From assembly GCA_027492415.1 (NCBI GenBank), contig JAPUEV010000086.1, forward strand, positions 1-26,389: a DNA stretch of 26,389 bases, in the 5' to 3' direction. Each line of letters opens with the position of its first letter. Position 1 is the first letter of the stretch. Under the pieces are notes generated by a model. That model ran no database searches and was not told where the DNA came from. It was given only the letters and a program-made list of their open reading frames with translations. The position numbers and the translations under genes are program-made. The DNA is from Ignavibacteria bacterium (GTDB taxonomy: Bacteria > Bacteroidota > Ignavibacteria > Tepidaquicellales > OLB5). Positions 1 to 8,416 of the stretch are shown here, piece by piece.

Positions 1-1274
1 ACCCGGTTGCGCCAAACGTAACAACACCTAACAGGACAAGCAATTCATACTGGACCGCAACTCCTGTAGGTACATTAAACGGCACAACATATGATATAAC
101 ATGGTATTTTGGTGATAACGAAACTTATACTATCACCTCACCGGCAACCAACGTGCTGATGGCTAAGAACGATAACACATTCTGGATGACCTACCCCCAG
201 GGTACAGGTACCTACCAGAGTGAATTTACACCTTCTGCAAACAGTGTAAAATTACGAGGCATGTTCAGGTTCTCTTCATTTACATTAAGTGATGCTGCTT
301 TACCGGCTGAATTCCCTCGCTTACCTGTTAACAATGCAGTAAGCCAGCCTGCTTCAGTTACACTTGTATGGAGCAAATCATTAATTGCAAGCACATACAG
401 GGTTCAGCTAGCTACAGATTCACTGTTCACTTCACTTGTTGTAAACGATTCAACATTAACCGATACAACAAGAGTCTGCGCAGGCTTATTAAACAATACA
501 AACTACTTCTGGAGAGTAAACGGAAAGAACGGAACAGGTACCGGCGGATGGTCACAGGTATTCAAGTTCAATGTTAACTTTATTCTTCCTCCTGCAGTAG
601 TTAACTTATCAGTTATCCCGGGCGGATTCTATAATACCGGCACAGGAAGATTGAACATGAAGGATACCATCAGGGTATACCTTGTTGATTCAACCACCTG
701 TTTAAGGGTTGATTCAGCCAAGGGAGTACTTGATTCTGTTAATTTCAGCACCAGCATCAGCTTCTCAAATGCAAATACCGGCAATTACTATATGATGGTA
801 TATCACAGGAACCATATTGCTGCAGCTACCAGGTTCAGAACAACTGTAACCAGGGGCTCATCTGTTGGTTATGATTTCACAACTGATTCAGCAAAGGCAT
901 TTGGCTTCAATATGATAAAGGTATCAACTTCACCTGTAAGGTGGGCGCTTATACCGGGTGATGCAAACCGTGACGGATTTGTTGACGGTTTGGATCAGAC
1001 TATTTGGATTGGACAAAACGGTTTAGATGGCTATCTTGCTTCCGATTTTAACGGAGACAGCTTCATTGATGGACTTGACCAGACTATATGGATAATTTAT
1101 AACGGTAACAGTTCATTCCTGCCTTGCGGATTTACACTTGATCCTATAACAAACCAGATCATATTAAACACTGCCGACTACGATGCGAAGAGAAGCAATA
1201 AGATCATGTTTGACAGGAAACAAATTGAAAATCCTGCTGAAAACTATATTAAACAAAACAACAGCAGGAAATAA
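1..1274 (+). CDS. Secreted protein with FN3-like and dockerin-like C-terminal domains (5' end outside window)
   Basis: The reading frame is open from base 3 to the TAA at 1272-1274 (about 423 codons) with no stop upstream, so the gene begins before the window; an internal GTG at 153 is not a credible start. The visible part has an unassigned beta-rich region, then a fibronectin type III-like domain (about bases 310-580, with the YFWRV-type strand), then a C-terminal domain starting VVNLSVIPGG. That domain contains two calcium-loop repeats, DANRDGFVDGLD and DFNGDSFIDGLD, which fit the dockerin type I/EF-hand loop pattern. The protein ends in a basic Asn/Lys-rich tail, not a T9SS sorting domain. 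The C-terminal 220 or so residues are about 80% identical (by eye) to those of the 1377-residue protein at 3232-7365. It is probably an extracellular or surface protein; its substrate is unknown. Confidence 0.85.
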   Translation, partial: PVAPNVTTPNRTSNSYWTATPVGTLNGTTYDITWYFGDNETYTITSPATNVLMAKNDNTFWMTYPQGTGTYQSEFTPSANSVKLRGMFRFSSFTLSDAALPAEFPRLPVNNAVSQPASVTLVWSKSLIASTYRVQLATDSLFTSLVVNDSTLTDTTRVCAGLLNNTNYFWRVNGKNGTGTGGWSQVFKFNVNFILPPAVVNLSVIPGGFYNTGTGRLNMKDTIRVYLVDSTTCLRVDSAKGVLDSVNFSTSISFSNANTGNYYMMVYHRNHIAAATRFRTTVTRGSSVGYDFTTDSAKAFGFNMIKVSTSPVRWALIPGDANRDGFVDGLDQTIWIGQNGLDGYLASDFNGDSFIDGLDQTIWIIYNGNSSFLPCGFTLDPITNQIILNTADYDAKRSNKIMFDRKQIENPAENYIKQNNSRK

Positions 1275-1283
1275 ATTATTTCA

Positions 1284-1311
1284 TCCCGGGTACTGTTTAA
1301 AGTACCCGGGA
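1284..1311 (+). promoter_or_regulatory. Intercistronic stem-loop between dockerin gene and 280-residue gene
   Basis: A perfect 11-bp stem (TCCCGGGTACT paired with its complement) with a 6-base loop GTTTAA begins 9 bases after the stop codon. No uninterrupted T-run follows directly, so it may be an mRNA processing or stability element, or a weak terminator, between two genes 80 bases apart. A stem-loop of unrelated sequence lies at the same place in the second copy of the module (7376-7408). Confidence 0.75.
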
Positions 1312-1354
1312 ATATTTAAAGGTTATTTAAAAAATAAAACATAATTTACATACT

Positions 1355-2197
1355 ATGAAAAAAATAATTTTATCATTACTGATCTTATTACTGGTATCAG
1401 GTACTGGATTTTCAGTGGTTAAAGTTCAATTTAAATTACAGAACCCGCATCTTGAGTCAGGCATGTGGGCAATAGATGTTGTTGCTATTGTACCTGCCGG
1501 CCAGCAGTGGAAAGTCGGTTCAAGCAACCTGCGTTATAATTTTACAACAACACCGGTTGGCGCAGCAACAATTCACCCTGATGCAACTGTATCAGGCGCG
1601 AATGTTAACCTGAATGCCGGCAACTACAGCAATATGACAACTACCTCGATCAGCGGCGGTACAGCTATCAGCTTAAACATTGCACGCCTTGGAGCATGTT
1701 ATTATATGAACCCGGGTACATATTTACTAGGCAGGTTAAGATTCAACAGGATCGATTCAACAGGCTGTATCACTTTGAATATGAGAACCACAGTTACAGG
1801 CTTTTCAGTTGTACAGGATTCAATTACACAGTGGCTTGCACCTGCTGATTTTGATTCACTTGCAACATCACCTGCCGGCTGTATCAGGCTTGATTTCTTA
1901 ACCGGAATTGCCGGAAATGAGAATGAGCTGCCGACAGTTTTCAAATTATACAACAACTATCCTAATCCGTTCAATCCAACAACATCAATAAAATATGATG
2001 TTCCGCAGAATACATTTGTAAAGCTGAGTGTATATGATATATTAGGAAAGCTTGTCACATCACTTGTTAACCAGGATATGCAGCCGGGAAGGTATGAGGC
2101 AGTTTGGGATGCTAAAAACTACGCAAGCGGAACGTATATTTATAAGTTTGAAACGAAAGACTTTACGGATGTAAAAAAGATGATATTGATTAAGTAA
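1355..2197 (+). CDS. T9SS type A sorting domain-containing beta-sandwich protein, copy 1
   Basis: 280 residues. A signal peptide covers about residues 1-20 (MKK, then a Leu/Ile-rich core ending GTGFS). A beta-rich domain follows (about 21-190) with three cysteines (in GACYY, TGCIT and AGCIR). Residues 192-280 are a complete type A T9SS C-terminal domain: YPNPFNP, then KLSVYDILGKLV, GRYEAVWDAKN, ASGTYIYKF and the terminal KKMILIK strand. The protein should cross the inner membrane by Sec and the outer membrane by T9SS, with the tail cleaved and the protein attached to the surface or released. The central domain is not a family I can name; its size and strand pattern resemble a cohesin-type beta-sandwich, but that is only an impression. 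The paralogue at 7450-8292 has the same length and differs at about 22 of 280 positions. No Shine-Dalgarno is visible upstream of the ATG. Confidence 0.9.
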   Translation: MKKIILSLLILLLVSGTGFSVVKVQFKLQNPHLESGMWAIDVVAIVPAGQQWKVGSSNLRYNFTTTPVGAATIHPDATVSGANVNLNAGNYSNMTTTSISGGTAISLNIARLGACYYMNPGTYLLGRLRFNRIDSTGCITLNMRTTVTGFSVVQDSITQWLAPADFDSLATSPAGCIRLDFLTGIAGNENELPTVFKLYNNYPNPFNPTTSIKYDVPQNTFVKLSVYDILGKLVTSLVNQDMQPGRYEAVWDAKNYASGTYIYKFETKDFTDVKKMILIK

Positions 2198-2215
2198 CCT
2201 TGATTACTTAATCAC
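2186..2215 (+). repeat. Imperfect palindrome across the stop codon of copy 1
   Basis: A 30-base inverted repeat (14-base arms around TT) overlaps the last codons and the TAA of the 280-residue gene. Two arm positions are mismatched. The matching element in copy 2 (8281-8310) is a perfect palindrome. Confidence 0.6.
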
Positions 2216-2280
2216 CTTGCTTTTAAGGTTAGTAAAATGACGAAATCCAGTTCTTTTGTTGATTAATTGAATAGTTCATA

Positions 2281-2309
2281 AACCCGGGGCAATATGCTCC
2301 GGGTTTTTT
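2281..2309 (+). terminator. Rho-independent terminator after module copy 1
   Basis: A 10-bp stem AACCCGGGGC/GCTCCGGGTT (one G-U pair) with loop AATAT runs into a T6 tract. It lies 84 bases past the stop codon. A near-identical hairpin ends copy 2. Confidence 0.9.
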
Positions 2310-2562
2310 ACTTTAATGCTCCTTTAATTCCACTTACACGTAATTATTAAATTTTATTCCAAAAAAACAGTTTAAATTACTGTTTTTAATATATTTTAAC
2401 CTATACAGTTTTTCAGTGATTTACACTTAAAGCTATATATAAATATTATACTTAGATAAATGTCATATAAAAACATAACTCAAATCATATGTTTAAGTGA
2501 CCATTAACAATATTTTTGTATATATCAAACTATATATAGTACTAAATTACAATCCAATTTCT
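2310..2562. other. AT-rich stretch with no recognised gene
   Basis: This is part of the 609-base gap between the 280-residue gene and the small secreted protein gene. It is very AT-rich, and I see no RNA gene, repeat or hairpin of note. It may hold promoters for what follows, but no clear -33/-7 pair stands out. Confidence 0.5.
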
Positions 2563-2766
2563 ATGCAATTTGGTGATTTTAGTGTAATCAGTTTCCTTAA
2601 AAACAAAGGTAACTCCATAAAAAATTATGGAAAATACCTGATTAAATCATATTTTTATTTGATCATTCCAGAATACAAACCACATTTACTAAATTCATTA
2701 AATTATAAAGTATCATATGAAAGAGAATTAAACCGTTATAATAATTTAATAAAAAAAGAGTTTTGA
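2563..2766 (+). CDS. Doubtful small ORF, hypothetical protein
   Basis: 67 codons from ATG 2563; the same frame extends upstream to a GTG at 2497 (89 codons). The product would be rich in Lys, Asn, Tyr and Ile with no recognised domain, signal peptide or clear membrane segment. No ribosome binding site is visible before either start. The composition matches the surrounding AT-rich intergenic DNA, so this may not be a gene. I list it because it is the only open frame in a 609-base gap and it lies on the same strand as its neighbours. Confidence 0.22.
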   Translation: MQFGDFSVISFLKNKGNSIKNYGKYLIKSYFYLIIPEYKPHLLNSLNYKVSYERELNRYNNLIKKEF

Positions 2767-2806
2767 TTCATTAAAAATAATAAATATTAATTAATGGGAG
2801 AGAAAT

Positions 2807-3166
2807 ATGAAACAACTCAGCATTTTAATTGCCAGTCTTTGTTTTATTGCTTTGATACAGAATTCAGCATATTCTGGTGAATATAAGCTTATTAATAAAA
2901 CAGGTTCAAGTATTTCAGGTATCTATATTTCGTCATCTGGTTCTGATTCCTGGTTAGCTATCGGAAGTACAATGACAAGTAGTCAAAATATCTCATTTAC
3001 ATTTGATGCTGTTTCGCAGAACTGTCAGTACAAAATTAAATTTACAGATAATACAGGAAAAGAGAATATTATTGAGTCGATCGATATGTGCTCTGTAAGC
3101 GAAATTATTTTAAACAGCGGTACTTCTACGGAAACTGATAGTATAAAATTACCGCTTAAAAAGTGA
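2807..3166 (+). CDS. Small secreted protein, hypothetical
   Basis: 119 residues. The ATG is preceded by GGGAGAG at 2796-2802, a good ribosome binding site. Residues 1-23 form a signal peptide (ISILIASLCFIALIQ-type core, likely cleaved after AYSG or nearby). The mature part is a compact beta-rich domain with the pattern YKLINKTGSSISGIYIS, SGSDSWLAIG, then two cysteines (QNCQYKI and DMCSVSE). This pattern recalls small secreted proteins from other bacteria with an N-K-T-G...I..LY.S....D.W signature, sometimes mislabelled as argininosuccinate lyase; I recall that signature but cannot verify it here. It sits between two copies of the dockerin/T9SS module and 65 bases before the large beta-helix gene, so it may be co-transcribed with that gene. 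Function unknown; it carries no T9SS tail. Confidence 0.8.
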   Translation: MKQLSILIASLCFIALIQNSAYSGEYKLINKTGSSISGIYISSSGSDSWLAIGSTMTSSQNISFTFDAVSQNCQYKIKFTDNTGKENIIESIDMCSVSEIILNSGTSTETDSIKLPLKK

Positions 3167-3231
3167 ATTGAACTGAAATTTTTGATCTGAAAGTATTCAT
3201 TTTAAAAACTATTAACCATAAAAGGTAATAT

Positions 3232-6200
3232 ATGAAAAATAGAATTACTCCATTACTTGTAATTATTATAATTGCATTATCGGCGCAGATTTCACTGAGC
3301 CAGGATGTTTATAATAACTATAAAGGAGAAAAAGCTGGCTTCTACAAACTATACAGGGAGTATCTTACTGACTTAGAACAAAATAAAACCGCAGTAAAGC
3401 CTGTTGATCCCGGCGGTTTATTTTATATTGATGAAAAAAATAATTTCCGTTCAAGAAGCGATAACGGAGCTATTAATGTAACTGACAACATCCTTCCGGG
3501 TACTAATCAGTCTGACGCAGTTAATATATATACATGGGCGCAGACTTCAGGTACCTATACTGCAATTGCAGGTACAACACTTGGAACTTCATCCAATGAT
3601 GATGAAATTTACGGCTCAATTCCTATAGGGTTCACTTTTAATTATAACGGAACCGCTTATACCACAGTCGGTATAAGTACCAACGGGTATATAAAATTCG
3701 GAGCAACTCCTACTACCACTTACACAAATGTTTTAAGTGCGCAAACAAATATGTTTGCAGGCTTTAATACTGATTTTTTAGGTAACGGTACAACAAGCAA
3801 TTTATCATATATAACAACTGGTTCAGCACCTAATCGTAAATTTATCATCCAGTGGACAAGTTGGGGATTGTATAACGGTACTGCTGACGGAAGTGATATT
3901 TCATACCAGATGGTATTGAATGAAACCTCGAACCAGATACAGCTGATTTTCGGTCCGATGACTATTGTTTTAACAACTTACACACCCCAGTGCGGTATTA
4001 ATTCTACAACTTCAGATTTCAATATCAGGACTACTACAACAAACTGGGCTGCTACTACTACAGGAGCTTCAAACACCTCGAACTGTGCCTTAACAAATAC
4101 TATAAAGCCGGCTTCAGGTCAAACGTGGACATGGGGACCGCCTCCACTTTGCGGCACATATACAATTCCTGGAAGTTATGCTACAGTAGCTGCTGCAATT
4201 TCAGACTTAAATTCATTGGGAGTTTGCGGTACAAGTCCTGTAATATTTAATATTGCGGCAGGATATACAGAGACAATACCAGCAGGCGGCTATACAATTA
4301 ATATTACAGGCGGACAGCCCACAGCAGCAGGTCCGGTAATATTTCAGAGAAATGGTGCTGGGTCTAACCCGATTCTAAGTTCAAATACTGCCACAGGTTC
4401 TGGACTTATCAGCGGTGCATCTGTTGGTGTAAATGGAGATGCATTTATTAAGATCGTAGGTACAGATTATATTTCATTTAAGAATATCGACTTAACAGAA
4501 AACTACACAGGAGCTTCAGCTGTTGAAAGAATGGAATATGGTTTCCTTTTTGTAAGGGGTTCGTCAACAGACGGATGTAAAAACGACACTCTCAGCGGAT
4601 GTGTAATAAATATGCAGAGAATTAACCTGGTTAGCTGCGGTATATCTTCTTTAAATATAAATGCTGCTGGTACAACCACAAGCCCAACTACAACCGATGG
4701 AAGGCATGAGAATATAAATATACAGGGATGCACTGTTAATAATACTTTGGTTGGTATGTATTTTGCAGGTTACGCAGCATCAACTCCGTATGATCTTTAT
4801 GACCACTCATATAAGATAGGCACAATAACAGGAAACACTTTAACCAATATCGGTTCAGGCGGAGGAGCAGTTACTACTTCAACTCTTTACGGAATTTATG
4901 CAATTTACCAGGATAGCATGAAAATCCTGAATAATACTATTAATGTCAGCACCGGACTGAATAACCAGACACATTACGGAATTTTTACATCAACCGGTAC
5001 AAACTCATCTGTTGATATTACTAATAATACAGTTTGTGATACTGCGGATGGAACTGTTGTTTCTTCATCTCAGCAGGCAGCAATTTACAATACTTTTGGA
5101 GCATCCGGAACAGATAATATTGTGAACATCACAAATAATACGGTAAGATGGTGCAGGTATTTTAATACAAGCTCATCAACAGTTTACTATATAGCTAATC
5201 TTGGCGCTGCATTTATTCAGAATATTACAGGAAATACAGTAGATAGTAATACTGTTGGAGGACAATCTTTTTCAACTGCTACTTCGACACAATATGGAAT
5301 TTACGTATCAGCCAGTAACACAGATGTAAACTCGGTTACAAACATTTCAGGTAATACTGTCAGAAATTTAACGAGAACTCAATCTGTTGCAGGTACAGGT
5401 ACATGCTATGGTTTGTATATCAGATCTTGCTGCATGACAGAGAAGGAATTCAATAAGTCTGCCTATAATTTCTATAATGCTACAACCACAAGTACTTTGG
5501 CAGGTATTTATTGTTTCCCGAGTGCAAATACACTGAATGTGTATGGAAATACAGTAAGGGACTTACGAAAACTTGAAGGTGCTACTACCGCTCCTATTTA
5601 TGCTTTATACTGGAGCCAAAGCACACCCATACAGAACTGTTACAATAACCAGGTATATAATATTTATAATTATTCAACAACTGCAACAGGCGTAATTTAC
5701 GGTATATATAACTTCGGAAGTCCGCCGAATGTAGGAGGATATGAAAGTGTATACGGAAACTCTGTTCATGATGTTACTCACTTTGGCACAACAGTTGCCA
5801 CAGGGCTGTTTTTTGTAGGTATTTATGACGGAGCAGGTACCACCGGTGGCTGCGATAAATCTTTTCATGATAATACGGTTTATAACGTCACTACCAATTA
5901 TGGTCAAACCGGAGGCCTCTATTTTAATTACGCTGATACAGCTTACATTTACAATAACAGGGTATATAATCTTAGGAATACTACCGGTGTCGGAAATACA
6001 CCGCAGACATATGGTATATTGATGACGAATACTGTATTAACATCAGTTTATAACGTATATAATAACTACGTTAGTGAATTATACGCTGATGCTAACCCTA
6101 CTTTTCCTGGTGTTCTTGGTATCTGGCAGAACAATACATCAGCAGGCAAATATTATTATAATACTATTTACCTTGATGGTACTTCAACCGGTACTAACTT

Positions 6201-7365
6201 CGGAACCATGGGGCTTTATCTTGCAGGTGCAACAACTCAGGCAGATCTGCGAAATAATATTATCATTAATAAATCAATTTACACCGGAACAGGCGGTACT
6301 ATAGCATTATACAGAGGCGAAAGCGGATTAACGTATTATGACGCATTATCCAACAATAATAATTTATACGCAGGTACACCTTCTGCATCTAACTTGATCT
6401 ATCTGGATCTTGTGAATTCAAGCCAGACAATATCTGATTTTAAGACATTAATGGCTCCCAGGGATAACAATTCTTTCTCTGAAAATTCACCGCTTTTAAA
6501 TACAACAACTCATCCTTATAATCTTCATATGTCAACGGTTATACCTACATATTGCGAGAGTGGCGGTACACCAATTACCTCACCATTCCCTGTTACAACT
6601 GATTACGATGGTAATACCAGGAATGTTACTACCCCAGATGTTGGGGCTGATGAATTTGCAGGTATAATTCCTCCGCCACCTGTAGCTATTGTTAATCTCA
6701 CAGTTATTCCGGGCGGATTCTACAATTCCGGCAACGGTAGACTGAATATGAGAGATACAATTAAAGTATATCTTGTTGATTCTGCAAGCTGTACAAAAGT
6801 GGATTCAGCCAAAGGTGTTCTTGATTCAGTAACATTTTCAACATCAATAAGTTTTTCTAATGCAAATACAGGTGATTATTACATGATGGTATACCATAGA
6901 AATCATCTTGCTGTTGCGACAAGATTTAAAACTACTGTTACAAGAGGTGCTACAGTAGGCTATGACTTCACAACAGATTCTGCAAAAGCATTTGGATTTA
7001 ACATGGTTAAAGTATCAACCTCACCGGTTAAATGGGGATTGATTCCTTCTGATGCTAACCGTGACGGATTTGTTGACGGGTTAGACCAGACTATCTGGAT
7101 AGCACAAAACGGATTAGACGGATACCTGCCATCTGATTTCAATGGTGACAGTTTTATTGACGGACTTGACCAGACATTATGGGTATTATATAACGGTAAC
7201 AGCTCATTCCTGCCATGCGGGTTTACACTGGATCCGGTTACTAACCTGATAATTATTAATACACCTGATTACGATGCAAAGAAAAGCAATAAAATAATAT
7301 TTGACAGGAAAAAACAGGAAGCTCCTGTACAAAATTACAAAACACAAAAAAACAACAGGAAATAA
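3232..7365 (+). CDS. Large secreted right-handed beta-helix protein with dockerin-like C-terminus
   Basis: 1377 residues, with AAAGG a few bases before the ATG. Residues 1-24 are a signal peptide. About residues 95-300 form a beta-sandwich domain with the PIGFTFNYNG...STNGYIKFG pattern seen in many FCB surface proteins. From about 306 (CGTYTIPGSYATVAAAI) to about 1080 lies a right-handed parallel beta-helix (PbH1-like, pectate-lyase-like fold): a turn motif of the form N-x-x-N-T-V-x-x recurs, for example NITNNTV, NISGNTV, NVYGNTV and SFHDNTV. From about 1147 the C-terminal domain matches the protein at 1-1274: VIPGGFYNSG, then dockerin-like loops at about 1274 (DANRDGFVDGLD) and 1302 (DFNGDSFIDGLD), then a basic tail. 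There is no T9SS C-terminal domain. Beta-helices of this kind often bind or cleave polysaccharide, but no catalytic site is evident, so adhesin or scaffold is equally possible. Confidence 0.9.
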   Translation: MKNRITPLLVIIIIALSAQISLSQDVYNNYKGEKAGFYKLYREYLTDLEQNKTAVKPVDPGGLFYIDEKNNFRSRSDNGAINVTDNILPGTNQSDAVNIYTWAQTSGTYTAIAGTTLGTSSNDDEIYGSIPIGFTFNYNGTAYTTVGISTNGYIKFGATPTTTYTNVLSAQTNMFAGFNTDFLGNGTTSNLSYITTGSAPNRKFIIQWTSWGLYNGTADGSDISYQMVLNETSNQIQLIFGPMTIVLTTYTPQCGINSTTSDFNIRTTTTNWAATTTGASNTSNCALTNTIKPASGQTWTWGPPPLCGTYTIPGSYATVAAAISDLNSLGVCGTSPVIFNIAAGYTETIPAGGYTINITGGQPTAAGPVIFQRNGAGSNPILSSNTATGSGLISGASVGVNGDAFIKIVGTDYISFKNIDLTENYTGASAVERMEYGFLFVRGSSTDGCKNDTLSGCVINMQRINLVSCGISSLNINAAGTTTSPTTTDGRHENINIQGCTVNNTLVGMYFAGYAASTPYDLYDHSYKIGTITGNTLTNIGSGGGAVTTSTLYGIYAIYQDSMKILNNTINVSTGLNNQTHYGIFTSTGTNSSVDITNNTVCDTADGTVVSSSQQAAIYNTFGASGTDNIVNITNNTVRWCRYFNTSSSTVYYIANLGAAFIQNITGNTVDSNTVGGQSFSTATSTQYGIYVSASNTDVNSVTNISGNTVRNLTRTQSVAGTGTCYGLYIRSCCMTEKEFNKSAYNFYNATTTSTLAGIYCFPSANTLNVYGNTVRDLRKLEGATTAPIYALYWSQSTPIQNCYNNQVYNIYNYSTTATGVIYGIYNFGSPPNVGGYESVYGNSVHDVTHFGTTVATGLFFVGIYDGAGTTGGCDKSFHDNTVYNVTTNYGQTGGLYFNYADTAYIYNNRVYNLRNTTGVGNTPQTYGILMTNTVLTSVYNVYNNYVSELYADANPTFPGVLGIWQNNTSAGKYYYNTIYLDGTSTGTNFGTMGLYLAGATTQADLRNNIIINKSIYTGTGGTIALYRGESGLTYYDALSNNNNLYAGTPSASNLIYLDLVNSSQTISDFKTLMAPRDNNSFSENSPLLNTTTHPYNLHMSTVIPTYCESGGTPITSPFPVTTDYDGNTRNVTTPDVGADEFAGIIPPPPVAIVNLTVIPGGFYNSGNGRLNMRDTIKVYLVDSASCTKVDSAKGVLDSVTFSTSISFSNANTGDYYMMVYHRNHLAVATRFKTTVTRGATVGYDFTTDSAKAFGFNMVKVSTSPVKWGLIPSDANRDGFVDGLDQTIWIAQNGLDGYLPSDFNGDSFIDGLDQTLWVLYNGNSSFLPCGFTLDPVTNLIIINTPDYDAKKSNKIIFDRKKQEAPVQNYKTQKNNRK

Positions 7366-7375
7366 TTAATTTATT

Positions 7376-7408
7376 TATCAGGCGCTTTCACATTGAAAGC
7401 GCCTGATA
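7376..7408 (+). promoter_or_regulatory. Intercistronic stem-loop in module copy 2
   Basis: A perfect 15-bp stem (TATCAGGCGCTTTCA and its complement) with loop CAT starts 10 bases after the stop of the beta-helix gene and ends 41 bases before the next ATG. It occupies the same position as the hairpin at 1284-1311 but has a different sequence. A mixed A/T run follows a few bases later, so partial termination or mRNA-end protection are both possible. Confidence 0.75.
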
Positions 7409-7449
7409 TTCAAAAAAATTTTTAAACATAAACTATAATTTACATAACA

Positions 7450-8292
7450 ATGAAAAAACTTATTATTTCACTTCTGTTTTTGCTCCTTGTTTCCGGTACC
7501 GGTTTTTCTGTGGTAAAGGTAACATTCAAATTACAGAACCCACATCTTGAATCGGGTATATGGGCAATTGATGTAGTTGCAATAGTTCCGGCTGGTCAGC
7601 AATGGAGGGTCGGTTCTAGCAATTTAAGATATAACTTTACAACTACACCGGTTGGTGCTGCTACAATTCATCCTGATGCTACGGTTTCTGGCGCCAATGT
7701 AAACATGAATACAGGCAACTACAGCAATATGACAACTACATCGATCAGCGGTGGTACTGCTATCAGCTTAAACATTGCACGCCTTGGAGCTTGTTATTAT
7801 ATGAATCCGGGTACATATTTACTCGGCAGGATCAGGTTCAACAGGGTTGATACAACAGGCTGTATAACTTTACATATGAGAACCACAGTTACAGGCTTTT
7901 CAGTTGTACAGGATTCAATTACACAGTGGCTTGCACCGGCTGATTTTGATTCACTTGCAACAACACCCGCAGGCTGTATCAGGCTTGATTTCTTAACAGG
8001 AATATCTGGCAATGAAAATGAATTACCAACAGTTTTCAAACTGTATAATAATTATCCTAATCCGTTCAATCCGGTAACTGCAATTAAATATGATATCCCG
8101 CAGAATACTTTTGTAAAATTGAGTGTATATGATATACTCGGTAAGCTTGTGACAAATCTTGTAAACCAGGATATGACACCAGGCAGGTATGAAATTGTGT
8201 GGGATGCCAAGAATTATGCAAGCGGTACATATATCTATAAATTTGAAACCAGCAATTTTACTGATGTGAAAAAGATGATATTGATTAAGTAA
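7450..8292 (+). CDS. T9SS type A sorting domain-containing beta-sandwich protein, copy 2
   Basis: 280 residues, the paralogue of 1355-2197 with about 92% amino-acid identity by manual count. It has the same layout: signal peptide (1-20), a beta-rich domain with three conserved cysteines, and a type A T9SS sorting domain from residue 192 with YPNPFNP and the terminal KKMILIK. The reading frame is intact. The 5' third differs from copy 1 at many synonymous sites, while the middle (about 7725-7990) contains long blocks identical to copy 1, which points to gene conversion on an older duplication. It lies 84 bases after the beta-helix dockerin gene, mirroring the 80-base gap of copy 1, so the pair is probably co-transcribed. 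Function unknown; it is a candidate surface anchor or partner for the dockerin protein. Confidence 0.9.
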   Translation: MKKLIISLLFLLLVSGTGFSVVKVTFKLQNPHLESGIWAIDVVAIVPAGQQWRVGSSNLRYNFTTTPVGAATIHPDATVSGANVNMNTGNYSNMTTTSISGGTAISLNIARLGACYYMNPGTYLLGRIRFNRVDTTGCITLHMRTTVTGFSVVQDSITQWLAPADFDSLATTPAGCIRLDFLTGISGNENELPTVFKLYNNYPNPFNPVTAIKYDIPQNTFVKLSVYDILGKLVTNLVNQDMTPGRYEIVWDAKNYASGTYIYKFETSNFTDVKKMILIK

Positions 8293-8310
8293 CCTTGGTT
8301 ACTTAATCAA
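8281..8310 (+). repeat. Perfect 30-base palindrome across the stop codon of copy 2
   Basis: The arm TTGATTAAGTAACC (8281-8294) and its exact complement (8297-8310) flank TT. The TAA stop codon (8290-8292) lies inside the left arm. The related element in copy 1 is 2186-2215. It could form a hairpin at the 3' end of the coding region or be a protein-binding palindrome. Confidence 0.7.
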
Positions 8311-8367
8311 CCTTGTTTCTAAGGTGGATTAAATGACGCAGTTATTTAATCAACCTTGTTTCTAAGG
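8303..8367 (+). repeat. 22-base direct repeat downstream of copy 2
   Basis: TTAATCAACCTTGTTTCTAA followed by GG occurs at 8303-8324 and again, identical, at 8346-8367, a 43-base offset. The region after copy 1 (2208-2226) has one diverged version. The first unit overlaps the right arm of the palindrome at 8281-8310. This looks like a local duplication specific to copy 2. Confidence 0.7.
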
Positions 8368-8416
8368 CTTATAAGTAATTACTGTTTTATATTTCAGTTC
8401 AAATATGTTAATTGTC

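Noticed and set aside
153..1274. GTG at 153 as the start of the first gene
   Set aside because: The frame is open to the left edge and upstream residues are beta-rich like the rest; no ribosome binding site or signal peptide follows the GTG.
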